Assembly: GCA_003344405.1 (NCBI GenBank) | Contig: NOWV01000231.1 | Location: 1 to 64,000 of the forward strand | Source of the DNA: Trichoplax sp. H2 | Lineage: Eukaryota > Placozoa > Uniplacotomia > Trichoplacea | Direction of reading: 5' to 3' | DNA: 64,000 nt | In this document: in pieces, positions 27,901 through 40,288 of the stretch | Numbering within the stretch: the stretch's first letter is position 1 | How the letters are laid out: every line of letters starts with the position of its first letter | Position numbers and translations under genes: made by a program | Notes under the pieces: model-generated | What the model was told of the DNA's origin: nothing | The model's database searches: none | The model's input: the letters and a program-made list of their open reading frames with translations, nothing else

Positions 27901-30900
27901 AATACACCTACCCTACTTAACTCCCTAGATTGTTCATGTGGACTACTTGCGTCGCTATCTGTATCAATAAGTTCTTCCACAGCCATAGGAGCTCGTGATG
28001 CTAATGTATCATTACTGACGCTAGATTTTTGAATATAGTGAACAAGCATTATGAACTATCGTAATGAGATGAAAACGATATAATTACTAATACAGAAAAT
28101 AATTCAGTAGTATACAATACCTAGATGTCAGATCATGAGTATTTCTTCTTTCAGTATTATCTGCATCTGACCGTATATTTGCATGGTCTATTTCAATGAC
28201 TGGATCTCTTATTTCTTGAGATGCATGTTGATCATTATTGAGACTATCATTAAATGAGGGATTTGAAGTATCATTACCATCAGTACGACTACCACCAGCT
28301 GTAGAACCCTCTGTGAAAGGCTCAGTTACGAACAAATTTTCGATAAATTGAGCAGCGTCAACATGGCTAGTTAAAACCGTTAACCAAGCAGGTTGAGCAA
28401 TTCCTAATCGAACTGGTGCTATCAATGAGTCTGCAGCCTTAGCTAGCTCTGTCACTGCAAAGATATGCAGCGATTGAAAAACGCTACGGCACTTTCGTAA
28501 AGGAATTCTAAAACAATGGAACACAAAAATTACTCTGAAATGTATCAAACCAAACTTATGAATGATTGAGGTTCATCAAATAGTACGTACCTAAAGACAT
28601 TTGCGGCATCCGGTGTCGCTGACAATACAACGAAAATACGGGCAACGGATCTGACAAACCTTTTAGCAACTATCTCAGCCTCAACAGTAGTTATAGGATT
28701 CTCAATTGATTTGATAATCGTTCGTAGTAGATGTTCTAATGCCTTAAGTAGGAAGTAATTGTATGTTAAAAGAAAGCTTAAAATATTACAAGCGTTTACA
28801 CTATATAGATAAGTTACCTTGCATTCGTTCGTATTATACTTTACAATCAGATAGTAAGTAAAACAGTCCAAACGAACAGAATTATCTTGACTTGAAAGAA
28901 AAGCTTTTTGTTCGTCTCTTGCGAGAAAAGGGTAATCCGTGGAGTGAGGCTTATTCATCTTCGTACCTTCATCAAAAATGACATTGACTGCTTCTGGCAT
29001 GATTAATGACATAACAGACGTCCAATCCTGTAATAGTAGCTCTAGTGCTTTGGCAGCGAATTTTGGTGGTTCTAATAAAGGACCCATATCCTTATTTACA
29101 ACTGTACCCGAGAGAGATCGTAAACTTTTACTATGTCTAAGCCGTCTATCATGAGGGCGGTTGCGGAACTGATGGTGAGAATTAGCCTGTCTTACAGCAG
29201 TATGAAGAACAAATAAAAGAATATGCTCTCCCCTAAAATTATAATATTAGATGATGGTTATACATAATTTGCAATTAAAGAAATTTCATTTATACAAATA
29301 ATAACATAGATCTGTTAGCTTTATTAACCTTTCATTTGGCAATCGCACTAGGTCTGTTTCAGCAATTAATCTCTGTAAAAGTCTTAAGCGATCTCCTTGG
29401 CTACCGGCAACTTGAATTTGACAATTACATTTCTCTAAGCAGTCGCAGTAAGCAGACGACGGAGAACTCTTCAATCTGTATGATATAAATTTTTTAACAT
29501 CAAATTCATAAAAGCATACTAGAAATAAACGCAAAGATAGCAACGTAATTGAAGTTTTTTATACTTACACGCAGTTATGTCCTTTATGACAAATGAGAGC
29601 ACACTCAGTACAACAACAATGAGTATCTACGAGTCCGCATGTGCGACATTCGTAAACGTCCTAATCGAAAGAATTGAAACATCAATTTAACTTCTAATCT
29701 TACAACGAAACAATTAAATTATCAATAGATGTTTATTCCGCCTACCTGATTGATATGTTCTGTACCAGTCCAAGTAAAAGAGCAGCAATCATTTAGGCAT
29801 ATGTTATAAATAGGTGAGCAATCTGTAGTAGTTTCCGAAGGGCAAATGATCTGTCGTAAAACTTCCTTGCTATCATCCTGTTTTTCAGCTAATTCCTTAG
29901 CTAAGTCGAACAAGATAAGGGCTGCTTTGTACGCACGTAGATGTACTGCCAACATAAACGGTGTATAACCATGTGCATCTCTAACATTCAAAAAAAATGT
30001 TACAAAAAAATTACTAATGTTAAAATTTGCACTTATCTCGTAAATAATAATTCTCATAATGACAAATTTTACCTCGTTAATAACAATAGCCCAAGATACG
30101 GTTTTAAAGCATCGTTTTTGCAAATTAACGACAAGCATTTAATGGCAGCAGAAGTATTAAATTCCTTGCTACTTTCAAAGGAGTTCGAAGTTACCATTTC
30201 TTGTTCTCTACGACTGTAATCGCTAGTTTTAGAACTACCTTGACTTTTCATACCTTCTCTGACTGACGGTCCTAATTTTAATTATAAACATTTTAGTCAT
30301 AACTATAATAGAACTACAAAGTAGCTCATTACATGTTATACTCACCCGGTAACGACGAAGATTCATTCATAAATCCAAGAAGTGAAGAAATTTCGTCGCG
30401 ATGGCTTGAAATAGTTTCATGCCTGCTTGATACGAACATATCTTCATCCATATGAGACGAAATGAGTCTATCAACACTATCAGTTCGAGATGATGGAAAT
30501 GAAGTCGATCGATGCAGATTGGCAAGTAAATAAGGTCCAGAATAAGATGAGGAAGGATTTACAGGTGTACTTTGATCAGCTACAGTAAGAAATTGTAGTT
30601 ACTATTAATGTAATATATATTTTTATATACAGTAAGTAGTTAAATAGTAAATTTTAGAAATTAGACTGACCTTGACGTCTATCTTCTTCGGCGGTTGCTT
30701 TACACATACTCGCACACATATGCAATATATTACGTTTCCCATCACAATGCTCCAGTAGCAAACTTTTGATGTAATTTTGCTTGCTTTCCGGGTCTAAAAT
30801 TGATCAAATGGACAATTACGGTTTACAAAGTCCATTCTAATCATCAACACCTAATCAAGCTGAGCATTGCAATGGGCGTAGAGTTACCTGATATGCGGTC

Positions 30901-33900
30901 AACTTCATCTAATAATTGCCTTACACTGCGATAATCGGATTCTAATATATAAGACATCAGTTTCTGGTTATCCATTACCATGGCAATTAAAGCAATGGGG
31001 TTATTGATGCTATGAATGCTTCGTTCCATGAAATTTACTCCAACAGCAATAGAACGGGTTGGCGGTAAGTTCTAAATATAATAATTGAATATTATAATAA
31101 AAAAATTCAACAGTTGGTGCTACACTCTTTCTGAATCATATTCATTATCACTACGCTGCAAGAAGTAACGTGTTTACTAACCAGCCAATCACTATCTTTA
31201 ATGTTCTGTCCAGCAACAACAGATAAAGGAAATAGGGCACCAAGGCTATCTCGTAAGACACAGTTCCATTCCTATGCGTGAAATAACGAGCAAAATTACA
31301 CGATTGAACATTAATGCTAGTACAAAATAATACTCAACGTCTACCTGATCGATACTGAGCATGGTTGCTTTTTCTTTGTGCTCTTCAACTTGAATCATAT
31401 CCGTTGGTATAGTACAAAGAGTATGACTTCGTCCGTTGTCCAAGTTGAATCGGCTATAAGTTAATTTTCCATCACTTCTTGTAACTTGTAAAATGCCTAG
31501 TGAAACAGTATTAGATTATTAGAGCGTGTAAAAGAGCAGGTACAACCATAGAGTACAATCATAACTAACCGTTACAATTAGCACTTAACGCAACTATTCG
31601 ACCCTTAGACGGAGGAAGTAATTTAGGAACTCGTTGAATTTTATCAACACACCTACAGCTATACGGTGTTTTGGTAAGCTGCGTAAAAGTATAGAGATCG
31701 ATCCCGTTAACGTATTATTATAGTATTTTTGGTTGATTACATAAGAAATGAACCAGTTTTACCTGTAAATCACCAAGTGGCAATAGACGACAACTTCTAA
31801 GAAGCATAGTCTCTAAATATAATTGAGTATCGCCATCATCTGCACTTTTACTGTCATCTTGCCGTGAATTAACTTTCACTATGGCAAATCCTCCATCGAT
31901 CTTCATAACTTGACCAACTGGTGGCTCCATTGAAGCTTCTACGAATATAGCATTCTTAATATCCCATATTTCCTCCATAAATTCACTATCATCACGATAA
32001 CGTTCTATTTTCAACAATAAGTAAATATCAGAGATTTTCTCTAAACTCAGATAAATAAATATTTAAAATGAAATTTTCTGTAATGTCAGATTAAGACTAC
32101 AATATACGATCTGTCCTGTTTTGTATTACTTGAAGATTCTGATTTAAACTGAGCGTGTGAATCATCATTTTCTAGATCTGCATCAACAAAATTGTACGGT
32201 AGTATCCTGAATCGACGTTTATCATCCATATTCCAAGCGCTTTCGAGCAGTTGACCAATTTTTGGCTTTCCAGATGAAATATTGATAGCAATAGCTCCAT
32301 GATTATAAATTGGATTACCAGAGAAACGAACCTATAAGAAGATAACAATTTTAACTGAAAATGTCGCAAGACATATATAATAAAATTTAAGATACCGTAC
32401 AGCGCATACATACCATAGACCCAACAGTTATAGATGAAGGCTCGCATGATGACTTAGCCTTCTTTAACCTAAGTTTAGCTTTCTCAATTATCTTCTTACG
32501 TACAGCAAAAGGTGGAATTCCCCTAATATAGAAATTATTTTTAGCTGTTCATACACAGTATATTATTTCTCTTAGTTAAAATGTACAGTTGTTTCAAAGA
32601 ACTATGACATATACGCAGTCCAATAAAAAAATAGAGATAGAAGCTATAGCTACTTACCACCACATCACTACATCAGATGATAGTTGTACACAAGTGTATA
32701 AAGGACACACTTGTAAAGATTTTATAGGATTATCTTCAAATTCTCTAAATTTTCTTGCAGGATGTTCAATTTTATTGGCAAAATAGTGAACACAATCGTC
32801 TACCCATGTTGCAACCTAAATAATGCTTTACAGTAAGTTCTCGAACAAAGTCAAGTAAATAGACAGATTTTTAATAAATTTTCACCTTTCCAGAAAGGGT
32901 AGCAACAGAAGCTCGGATAGAATTGGCAGCTACTAGAACAATAACTTCATTTTTTAAGTCTAGGTCAGCTGTACGTGGATGCCTCATATTTTCATCCTGT
33001 AAGAACAAGTATTTCCAATGAAGTGAATGTGACGGAATACAGTTAGTAAATACATTATTCTTACAGTTTGGCCTTTGTAAGGATGCTTGTCCGACCATTT
33101 CCATTGGAATAATTTACCAGAAGAATTTACAGCTATTAATTCGGAATGCAGAGCGGCTATGTGAGTAAAGTCTTTTTCTTTTGTATTGTCAGCAGCTAAC
33201 CACCATTGAACATGATTGAATTGGACTAGATCAGATATATCGTCTATATTTCTGTAATGAAAAGAAAATATACAGTTAGAAGACAGTTATAAATCGAAAA
33301 ATTTAGGCCTATAACTTTTTAATAGAAACTTTATTACCTATCGGTTAAATTGTTGGACGACGTCGCATCACTTAAATCATCAAAGGAACGCATTAACTTG
33401 GAGGATTCTTCCCTTTCAGCGGTATTACTAGGATCGCGACGTAAGCTCTGTCGGTAACTTCCACCGCGACTAGTACTTGGGCGTATATGTACATTATTAG
33501 TTAGATTATCATCACCAAAATCGCTATCAAATATAAATCCACCATCATCGAAAAAGGATGCATTATCTGATAGCATTTCGTCTAATCGTAAAAAAAATAC
33601 ATACGTTAGCATCATTCATAAGAGGTGTATATATAGTGTATATATATAATCAAACAGTAAGCTTACTTGAACAAAGAGATACTATTAAGATCGAATTAGT
33701 ATAAAATTTTACTATACACGTTATTCGTTATTAGAAACATGTTACGGTACTTTTTATACGTCCTCTAAATATAAAGTATAGCAATCAATCTAAAAATATT
33801 CCGTATTAACTTTACTGTATTACATAGTGCTACCATAGTAACCAAATTATTTTTTTTTTATTACACATTGCCCCTCAGTAAATATAACATAATTCTCAAA

Positions 33901-36900
33901 GTTAAATCACCTATACAAGCTATTAATGTAACATCGCATATTGGAGGAGATGAATATGTAGCAAATACACAATTCCTCTGTATTGGTAAGTTGTAATATT
34001 TCCATCTTAATATCAATGCTAATTATGTTCATTGGTTATCTTACCTGCTAAGGTATACTCTGTACTATCCTCTGGTTCTCCAGTATCATCATCATCATCG
34101 CGACTTAAAAGATTATTAACTGCAACGTTTACATCCAAATTCTAGGAACAAACATTACAAAGTGTGTTACCAATTAGTGAACTAAATTTTAATTACCTAT
34201 ATAAATATCGTACCACATAAATTGATTATTCATATTTAAGAATCTACTTACACTTCGTTGTAGTTCTCTTATTATCACCTGCCGAGATTTGTCTTGCAAT
34301 ACACCTTGGACCTATTTATTAAAATCATTCCAATATTTATATAGATCGGAGTTATTACAAAAGATTATAAGGTATCGAACTATTCTAGTGTACGCAATGA
34401 CTACTGCGAAATTAGTACTTCATTTTGCTTTCCAAATTATTTAATTATTGACCTGCTCAATTAAGTCATCAGGGACTAAATTAACTGGTAATACGTTCCG
34501 ATAAGACGCAAGGAAAGGCCGCCTTAAAAGACTATCACGATTGCGTCTCATTACTCTAGCTCTTACACCACTGGAAGGCCATACATTAACGCTAGCTGTA
34601 TTTCGAGAAGACGTTGACGATCTAACCGTATGACCATAATATCAGTAATAAACAGTGATTATATAAATCCAAAAAAAATTTTTCAAGACTTCAAATTTTA
34701 TAAAAAGTTTAATGAATAGGAACATTTTTATTCGTTAATCATATCTGTAAGCACAACTGCGAACTTATATAATACAATAGCATAACTGCTTTTCTTATTT
34801 GCAGTGATACTGTACGTAAAAATTTTACCTTGAAGATCCTCCAGTTTCTGTCGTTCCACCTGATGATCACGAACACAGATAGCAACGAAAATCAGACTCA
34901 GAAATTCTTAAAATTGTTATAACTCGACTATCACAATATTACGTTAACTGCGAGTTACTAATTGATTACTGAAAGCTACTACAACACAGTCGCCTAATAC
35001 ATTACTAATTACTATCGTAACAGTCCAGATTATAAATCTTTATAGACTAAACGTGAAAACAAACAATCACAACATGTGCAGTAATAATCATCTCAAATAT
35101 GGACAAATACTAATAGCGCATACTACTTTTTATAGCCTTACGATAGAATGAAGCATAAGATTAGCCTTGATAATACAGCACCATTTCATCTTAAACTTTT
35201 AACTGATGTATAGTAGATAATATACTACACTTTATTGTATTAAAATATGAAACGGGTTAATACTGTACCTGGAATAATTCAAGTAAGATACAAAAAAAAT
35301 TAATACTTATTAGCGTGCGTAACAGCTATGTATTTCTTTCTATACTAACAAATGTAGCTATAACACTAAATAAGTAACATGCTACATTTGAAAACTTTTA
35401 TCTACGCAAAACGTTTAGTTACTGTAAGTGATCGAAATATATAAAGTCAAAAAAGCTGAAATAGTAAGTAAGTAAGTACTAATAAAAATTGCCTGATACA
35501 TTTCTTTGACATAATGTCCGCCAAGTACTAATAATTACTAATGTCTAAACTATTCTTGGAGTTAATGACTAGGTACTTTTATGAAAAGCGCATAAAGAAG
35601 GTAGATTATTATTCACTAATTTAATAAAAGATATAGTGCAATGTAAAATCTTCATTTAAAATCGATTAAGACAATAAAAATACTTTCACAATACATGTCA
35701 ATAGATCTACATATTACATATGCCTTAAGGATAATTTTATCAATACTCTAAAACTTCCCTAGAAGATTAATGATGAGTCGATACAGCCATACAGCAATGG
35801 CAAATGTTATTCTACTTACTAGTTGTCGCTTTTGTATCTGAACCAAGATGAGATGCGTTGCGACTGCAAATACAGTAAGAAGTGTTAATACTAAGAATTG
35901 ATAATAAGCGGTTTAATTTCACCTGCTAGAGTACAGTATCAGTAAAACAGGACACCGTACAATTCATTCATCGTTTGTATGCCCGGTATTAATAATAAGG
36001 AAGCGTTCAATACCTTGGACAATCTTCACGTAAAAGTTCAGCATGGATTATATAACTAACGCGACAAATACTTCCATCCTATAAGGTGTAGCAAAACAGA
36101 AAAATTGTGAAAAAAATAATAAAAACCAAGTAAGATTCGAGTAGAACTAGAAATTTATATTCCAACGCAATAATACGTCATATCAATGAGACGGTTAAAC
36201 TGTTTACTAAACAACATTGATAACATTAGATCGATGTCGTCCTATACATTCATGAAATTTTACTTGCAATAGTTTTTAATATTATTTAATAGCATCGCAT
36301 AGTAAAGTATATAATATAAAAAGATAGCTAGCAGCGCTATAAAATCAAAATAGAAATGCGTCTTAGTATCAAAATTCATTTCATTACTCCATGTTCAAAC
36401 AATTTTGACGCGATTCTTTCAAGACTGTTGATATGATATTATTGGTGCAACATGAGAAATGATATCGGGAGTATGATACAACTACACTAGTCCTTTGGTA
36501 CTGAATCCAAATGATAGTAATAATAATCTCATGTAGTATAAGATATTAGACAGTACTAACTCAAAATTTGACTGAAGTGTTGTTCACATCTTCCAATAAT
36601 TCGTATAGTATGTATTTTCAATATGAATGTTCATTCTAACGTACACCTTTTACTCCAATTTTATCAATATACAGTTATAACAATAGGCATGACGTTTTAT
36701 AATAATATGTTATCCAGCTGATTTAGCATCGGTATATGTATTGAATTGAGTTGAATTCATTATTATTTGTAACAAATTTTCACTACAAAAACCTCTAACC
36801 TCAAATAACAGTCCAATATGCTTGGGTCCGATTACGCAGTCGCGAATCTTGGCATCTTCTAATCCAGGCAGTAACTTTAAGCTAAAGCAGATGATCATAT

Positions 36901-36958
36901 TGGTAAGTATAGAAAATAAGTGATACGCGTCGTCGTTCCATGGGAGTAGCCTAAGCAT
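23576..36958 (-). CDS. UBR5: E3 ubiquitin-protein ligase UBR5 (EDD/hyd)
   Basis: Giant HECT ubiquitin ligase with N-degron recognition. The model has ~2,604 aa (human 2,799), 41 exons closing in phase: 36958-36800, 36078-36014, 35863-35820, 34859-34829, 34621-34453, 34311-34252, 34141-34045, 33581-33338, 33251-33065, 32996-32886, 32815-32658, 32522-32414, 32331-32101, 32038-31763, 31678-31570, 31496-31345, 31271-31182, 31071-30888, 30793-30671, 30579-30346, 30271-30073, 29980-29746, 29660-29569, 29475-29329, 29232-28818, 28742-28591, 28507-28121, 28020-27912, 27838-27667, 27593-26607, 26507-26235, 26153-25936, 25862-25686, 25620-25276, 25197-25064, 24973-24833, 24699-24615, 24522-24253, 24171-24027, 23948-23863, 23788-23576. 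Domains: UBA (~150-208, [16 protein letters not shown]), UBR zinc box (~1065-1140, [16 protein letters not shown]), MLLE (~2235-2290, KITGMLLE), HECT (~2340-2604). The catalytic Cys is in HLPTANTC (~2573; codon 23674-23672). The N-terminal exon is the least certain: only [13 protein letters not shown] aligns well, and the ATG is the first in its frame. Confidence 0.96.
29329..29980 (-). other. UBR5: UBR-box zinc-finger exons of UBR5
   Basis: Three exons (29980-29746, 29660-29569, 29475-29329) encode the UBR box. Read in order they give [12 protein letters not shown], then [20 protein letters not shown] and ICHKGHNC, then [15 protein letters not shown]. The Cys/His zinc ligands expected of the fold (Cys-rich core, CHKGH, YCDC) are all present, so N-degron binding capacity looks retained. 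Confidence 0.9.
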
Positions 36959-38530
36959 TGGAAATTTTTACTTTACGATAAAACGACAAGCCTACTTTGA
37001 AGATATCAGTTATTCATTTGGACTGTTGTAGGCAACAGTCCAATTGATAACTCTGTTACGGTACAATATTAATGCCCTATAGCATGGATGAGATACACTC
37101 GTGGAACACTAAATTGACAATGCAAATCATGAGTGTAAATTACGGTTATATTCTCATTTCTCCCTTATTGATGGAAATACGATGTAAGGAGATGACTAGC
37201 TATTCAAATGGCTGATAGAGTATTGTCTAACAATCAGTAGCATCATCATTTGATCCTACTTGATTCAGTCTACTGTAAGTAAGAGCTAGTGGGTAAAATC
37301 GAGGCATCTAGGATGGAAATAAAAAAAGTTTGTTGAACGGGTATCATGGTTCATTACATCAGCCATTGCACATGGTCCAAAAAAATGAAATTAATCTGAT
37401 GGACAAGATGATCAAGTCATCCAATTGAATGTCCGTCCACCAGTATTACTACTGTACTCGGTTCATTTTTTATTTCATCTGCAGTGAACGGCTGCTCGCT
37501 TTACGAAATCAACAAATTAAAACCATTTTTAGTGAAAAAAAGAGTCTAGTATGACTACTTGATGAGTATCCAGGCAATCCATTGCTATCATTGGCGAACA
37601 AAGTGACGCTAAATTAAGTTGGTAAGACGTCATTTTAGCCAACTGCAATCAAGCTAGCGTATTGCTATCGTACCTATTAATGCTACCATTTCCACGATTC
37701 GTATTGACTTTACGAGAGATTTCTTTTAATCTAAAATGAAAAAGATAGTGAACTTAATAAAAATCAGTGTTAACTAGTTGTAATCCATCAGGGCTGTTGT
37801 TGATTGTCTCTTTGGACATTCTCGTCTACAACGACGAGAATGAACATCATTATTATAATTACAGTGAAAAAAAAAAGTATGGGCAAGGTTGGGATGAATT
37901 GTATTGGCTTGAGTGGCGCTGATAATCTACGGTACTGGGTAAGACAGAAGTAAGTTATGAATCTACTAAACTAGCTAAGGAAAGACCAACTCTATTCTAG
38001 TTGTCTCAGAAGTTTTTGGTCCATTTCTTTGAAATGCATTCCAATTTTTTCACTGACAAGAGTATTGCAAGCTGACGTTGAAAATAGCTCCGACATCAAC
38101 CACGAGACATACTGCCCTAGACCACCGACCTGAATCTATTGTACAGTATAGGATGGAAAGAAGAAGCAAAGAAATAGGCTAGACCAAGGTAAAAATAGCT
38201 CTCCACCAACTTACCGTTGATATAATTGATTTCGCGATAAAGGTAAAGGACAGACTGCTACATGCAACGAAGTCATCTTCTCGATGTTGTATGAATAGCA
38301 GTTCAAAATGAGGAAATTTAGCGCTTTAAAATCGACATAGGATCAACAGCCTTTCTCCGATTGAGGTATAAATTAATTAATTGTCAGTATCAGTAGTCGA
38401 TGCTTTCAAAATTGGCGATTGGCTCTATGTCTACGTAACACCGTATACTACAGTAGAAGACACTATGAACTGGTTGATGCTTTGGGATTGCTTGAATCTT
38501 TATAAATACCCATACCGTGCAGTGTCCACA

Positions 38531-38733
38531 GGGTACAGTGTACAGTGTACAGTACAGCCAGGTCAGAACCATACAGTGTACTGTACACTGTACAGTACTG
38601 TAGGGTACAGTACAATGTACTGTAAATCATGACGAGTGGACTGAAACACTACTGTACTGTAGATACTGTACACTGTCGTTCCCGACCTCAAGGAATAACT
38701 GTACAGTACAGTGAACTACTGCACTGTACTGTA
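38531..38733. repeat. GTAC/CAGTAC-rich palindromic tract
   Basis: A low-complexity tract of interlocked (G)TACAGTGTAC, GTACTGTAC and TACAGTAC words, each its own or a neighbour's reverse complement. It could fold into many alternative hairpins. Similar short runs appear at 38905-38921, 39158-39170 and 40063-40130. Confidence 0.8.
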
Positions 38734-40062
38734 CTTCCAATTGGGCCGTGATATTAATTGATTTATTAATATCATTCATAATTGACAATCATGATAATAA
38801 TAATAAAAAAAAGATTTTTTTTTCTTCTCTTTTGCATACGATGTCATCGACAATCTACAGGATTCGGACTAATCTGCACCGTATGCGTTGGATAGACAGA
38901 CGGTACAGTACAGTACTGTATTCAGTTGAAAGTGGTTGGCCTGTGCCGTCAAACCAACCACAGACACGATGGGTAGACAAGGCAGATAGTCGACTGTGCA
39001 AAGTACAAGTCTGCTGTAGCAGGCTAGCAGCTAATCAACTCACTGACAATATCTCTGCACGCTTGATCCCAATCCAAATAATATCCAAAATCTGAAGTTT
39101 GAATTGGGATAGGACCGATCTGATCCCAAATATTGAGGAATGTTGAATTATTTTATAGTGTACAGTACAATACTGATATAAGAGCCCAGTTGTATTGCAC
39201 AGTAATGGAATCTCATTGATCAATCGACGCTATTGCAAGTAATATCAGTATAAAAGAGATTCCTTTCGCAGCACATGCCTACTTGCTCAGCTGCGAATAT
39301 GTACTAAAGCAACCGACATGTAGACAACAGGCTACCATTCAGTGGGCCACATACAGTACAGGTAAAAAGAAAAAAAACTCAACCTTTTTTTTTTCCATAA
39401 ATTACTGTGTATTTCACTGAGAAGAGATCAGAATATAATTATTTCATTTTTAGTGATGCATGAAATAGAGCACAAGCGTCATTACCTAATTGGCGTGATA
39501 CCTAGCTCTCTTTTTTATTTCAGGCAGTAGTAGGCGACTTTTTGACCTTAAATTATTTATAGTTCACTTAATGAAATCGTAAGCTGCAATAAAAGCCATT
39601 TTCAATGGTTTGGTACAGTGCTGTACTGTATAGCTGACAAAGTCACGAGAATAGAATCAAAATAATAGTTCCAGCTGTTTATTTATTTTTCCTGTGTGCG
39701 CTGTGACACTGCCTACGCTGAGCGATGTTCTATATCGCTCAGTTCTATCGGCTTGCATTATTAGCTGGTAGCAAATAGAAAGGTAATAGAAAAGCTACTG
39801 TTTCCCCTCGTTATTTAGCCACATCATTAGGTTTCTTTTAGACTCCCAGTAGCTTTCTTTCTGGTGATATAATACAATGAAACCTAAATTTGAACATCGT
39901 CGACTCCGCGTTTCTCCCCCTGCAGTCCTACACAACAGCAAATTCCAGTCAATAACCAACAGATTGACAGAGAGACTGACGGTAGCATCGTCACTACGGT
40001 GTACAGTACCATGGATTGTCATACTAGTGTACTGTAAATGACTTGATCAATAACCCATCAGT

Positions 40063-40130
40063 TTACAGTACGGTACGGTACAGTGTACAGTATTTTGCAA
40101 CACGGCACTGTACTGTACTGTACTGTACGA
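40063..40130. repeat. Second GTAC-rich palindromic tract
   Basis: CAGTACGGTACGGTACAGTG is followed, after a spacer, by CACTGTACTGTACTGTACTG. The two halves are near reverse complements and can form an imperfect hairpin about 160 bp upstream of the Rab-A start codon. Confidence 0.75.
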
Positions 40131-40288
40131 TGGAACTGTAGACCAGCGTCATGACATAATGTTTCCAGTACCTGGAGACGCAGTACCCCGTGCTTGTCAG
40201 TTGTTTTACTATCCTGGTCAGGAACTACGTATACAAACTGTTGGAAAATTTCTGCCACTTCTCTTGGTTTTTTCCCCATAAACCGAAG

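Larger units (their letters stand above)
36959..40288. other. UBR5 / Rab32-like divergent spacer, gene-poor
   Basis: This 3.3-kb gap lies between the divergent UBR5 and Rab-A starts. I see no conserved exon. A perfect 10-bp inverted repeat (CATTCTCGTC at 37817, GACGAGAATG at 37833, 6-nt loop) and two GTAC-rich tracts lie inside. Short open frames (for example minus strand 40279-40058 and 40022-39795) have no family I recognise and may be remnants of a decayed element. Confidence 0.5.

Noticed and set aside
38381-38632. 83-codon plus-strand frame and 60-codon minus-strand frame
   Set aside because: Both run through the GTAC palindromic tract, so their translations are low-complexity artefacts of the repeat.
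39795-40279. Two minus-strand frames (73 and 75 codons) before Rab-A
   Set aside because: No family recognised, no convincing splice junction between them, and one crosses a GTAC tract. Kept only as a possible remnant in the gap description.
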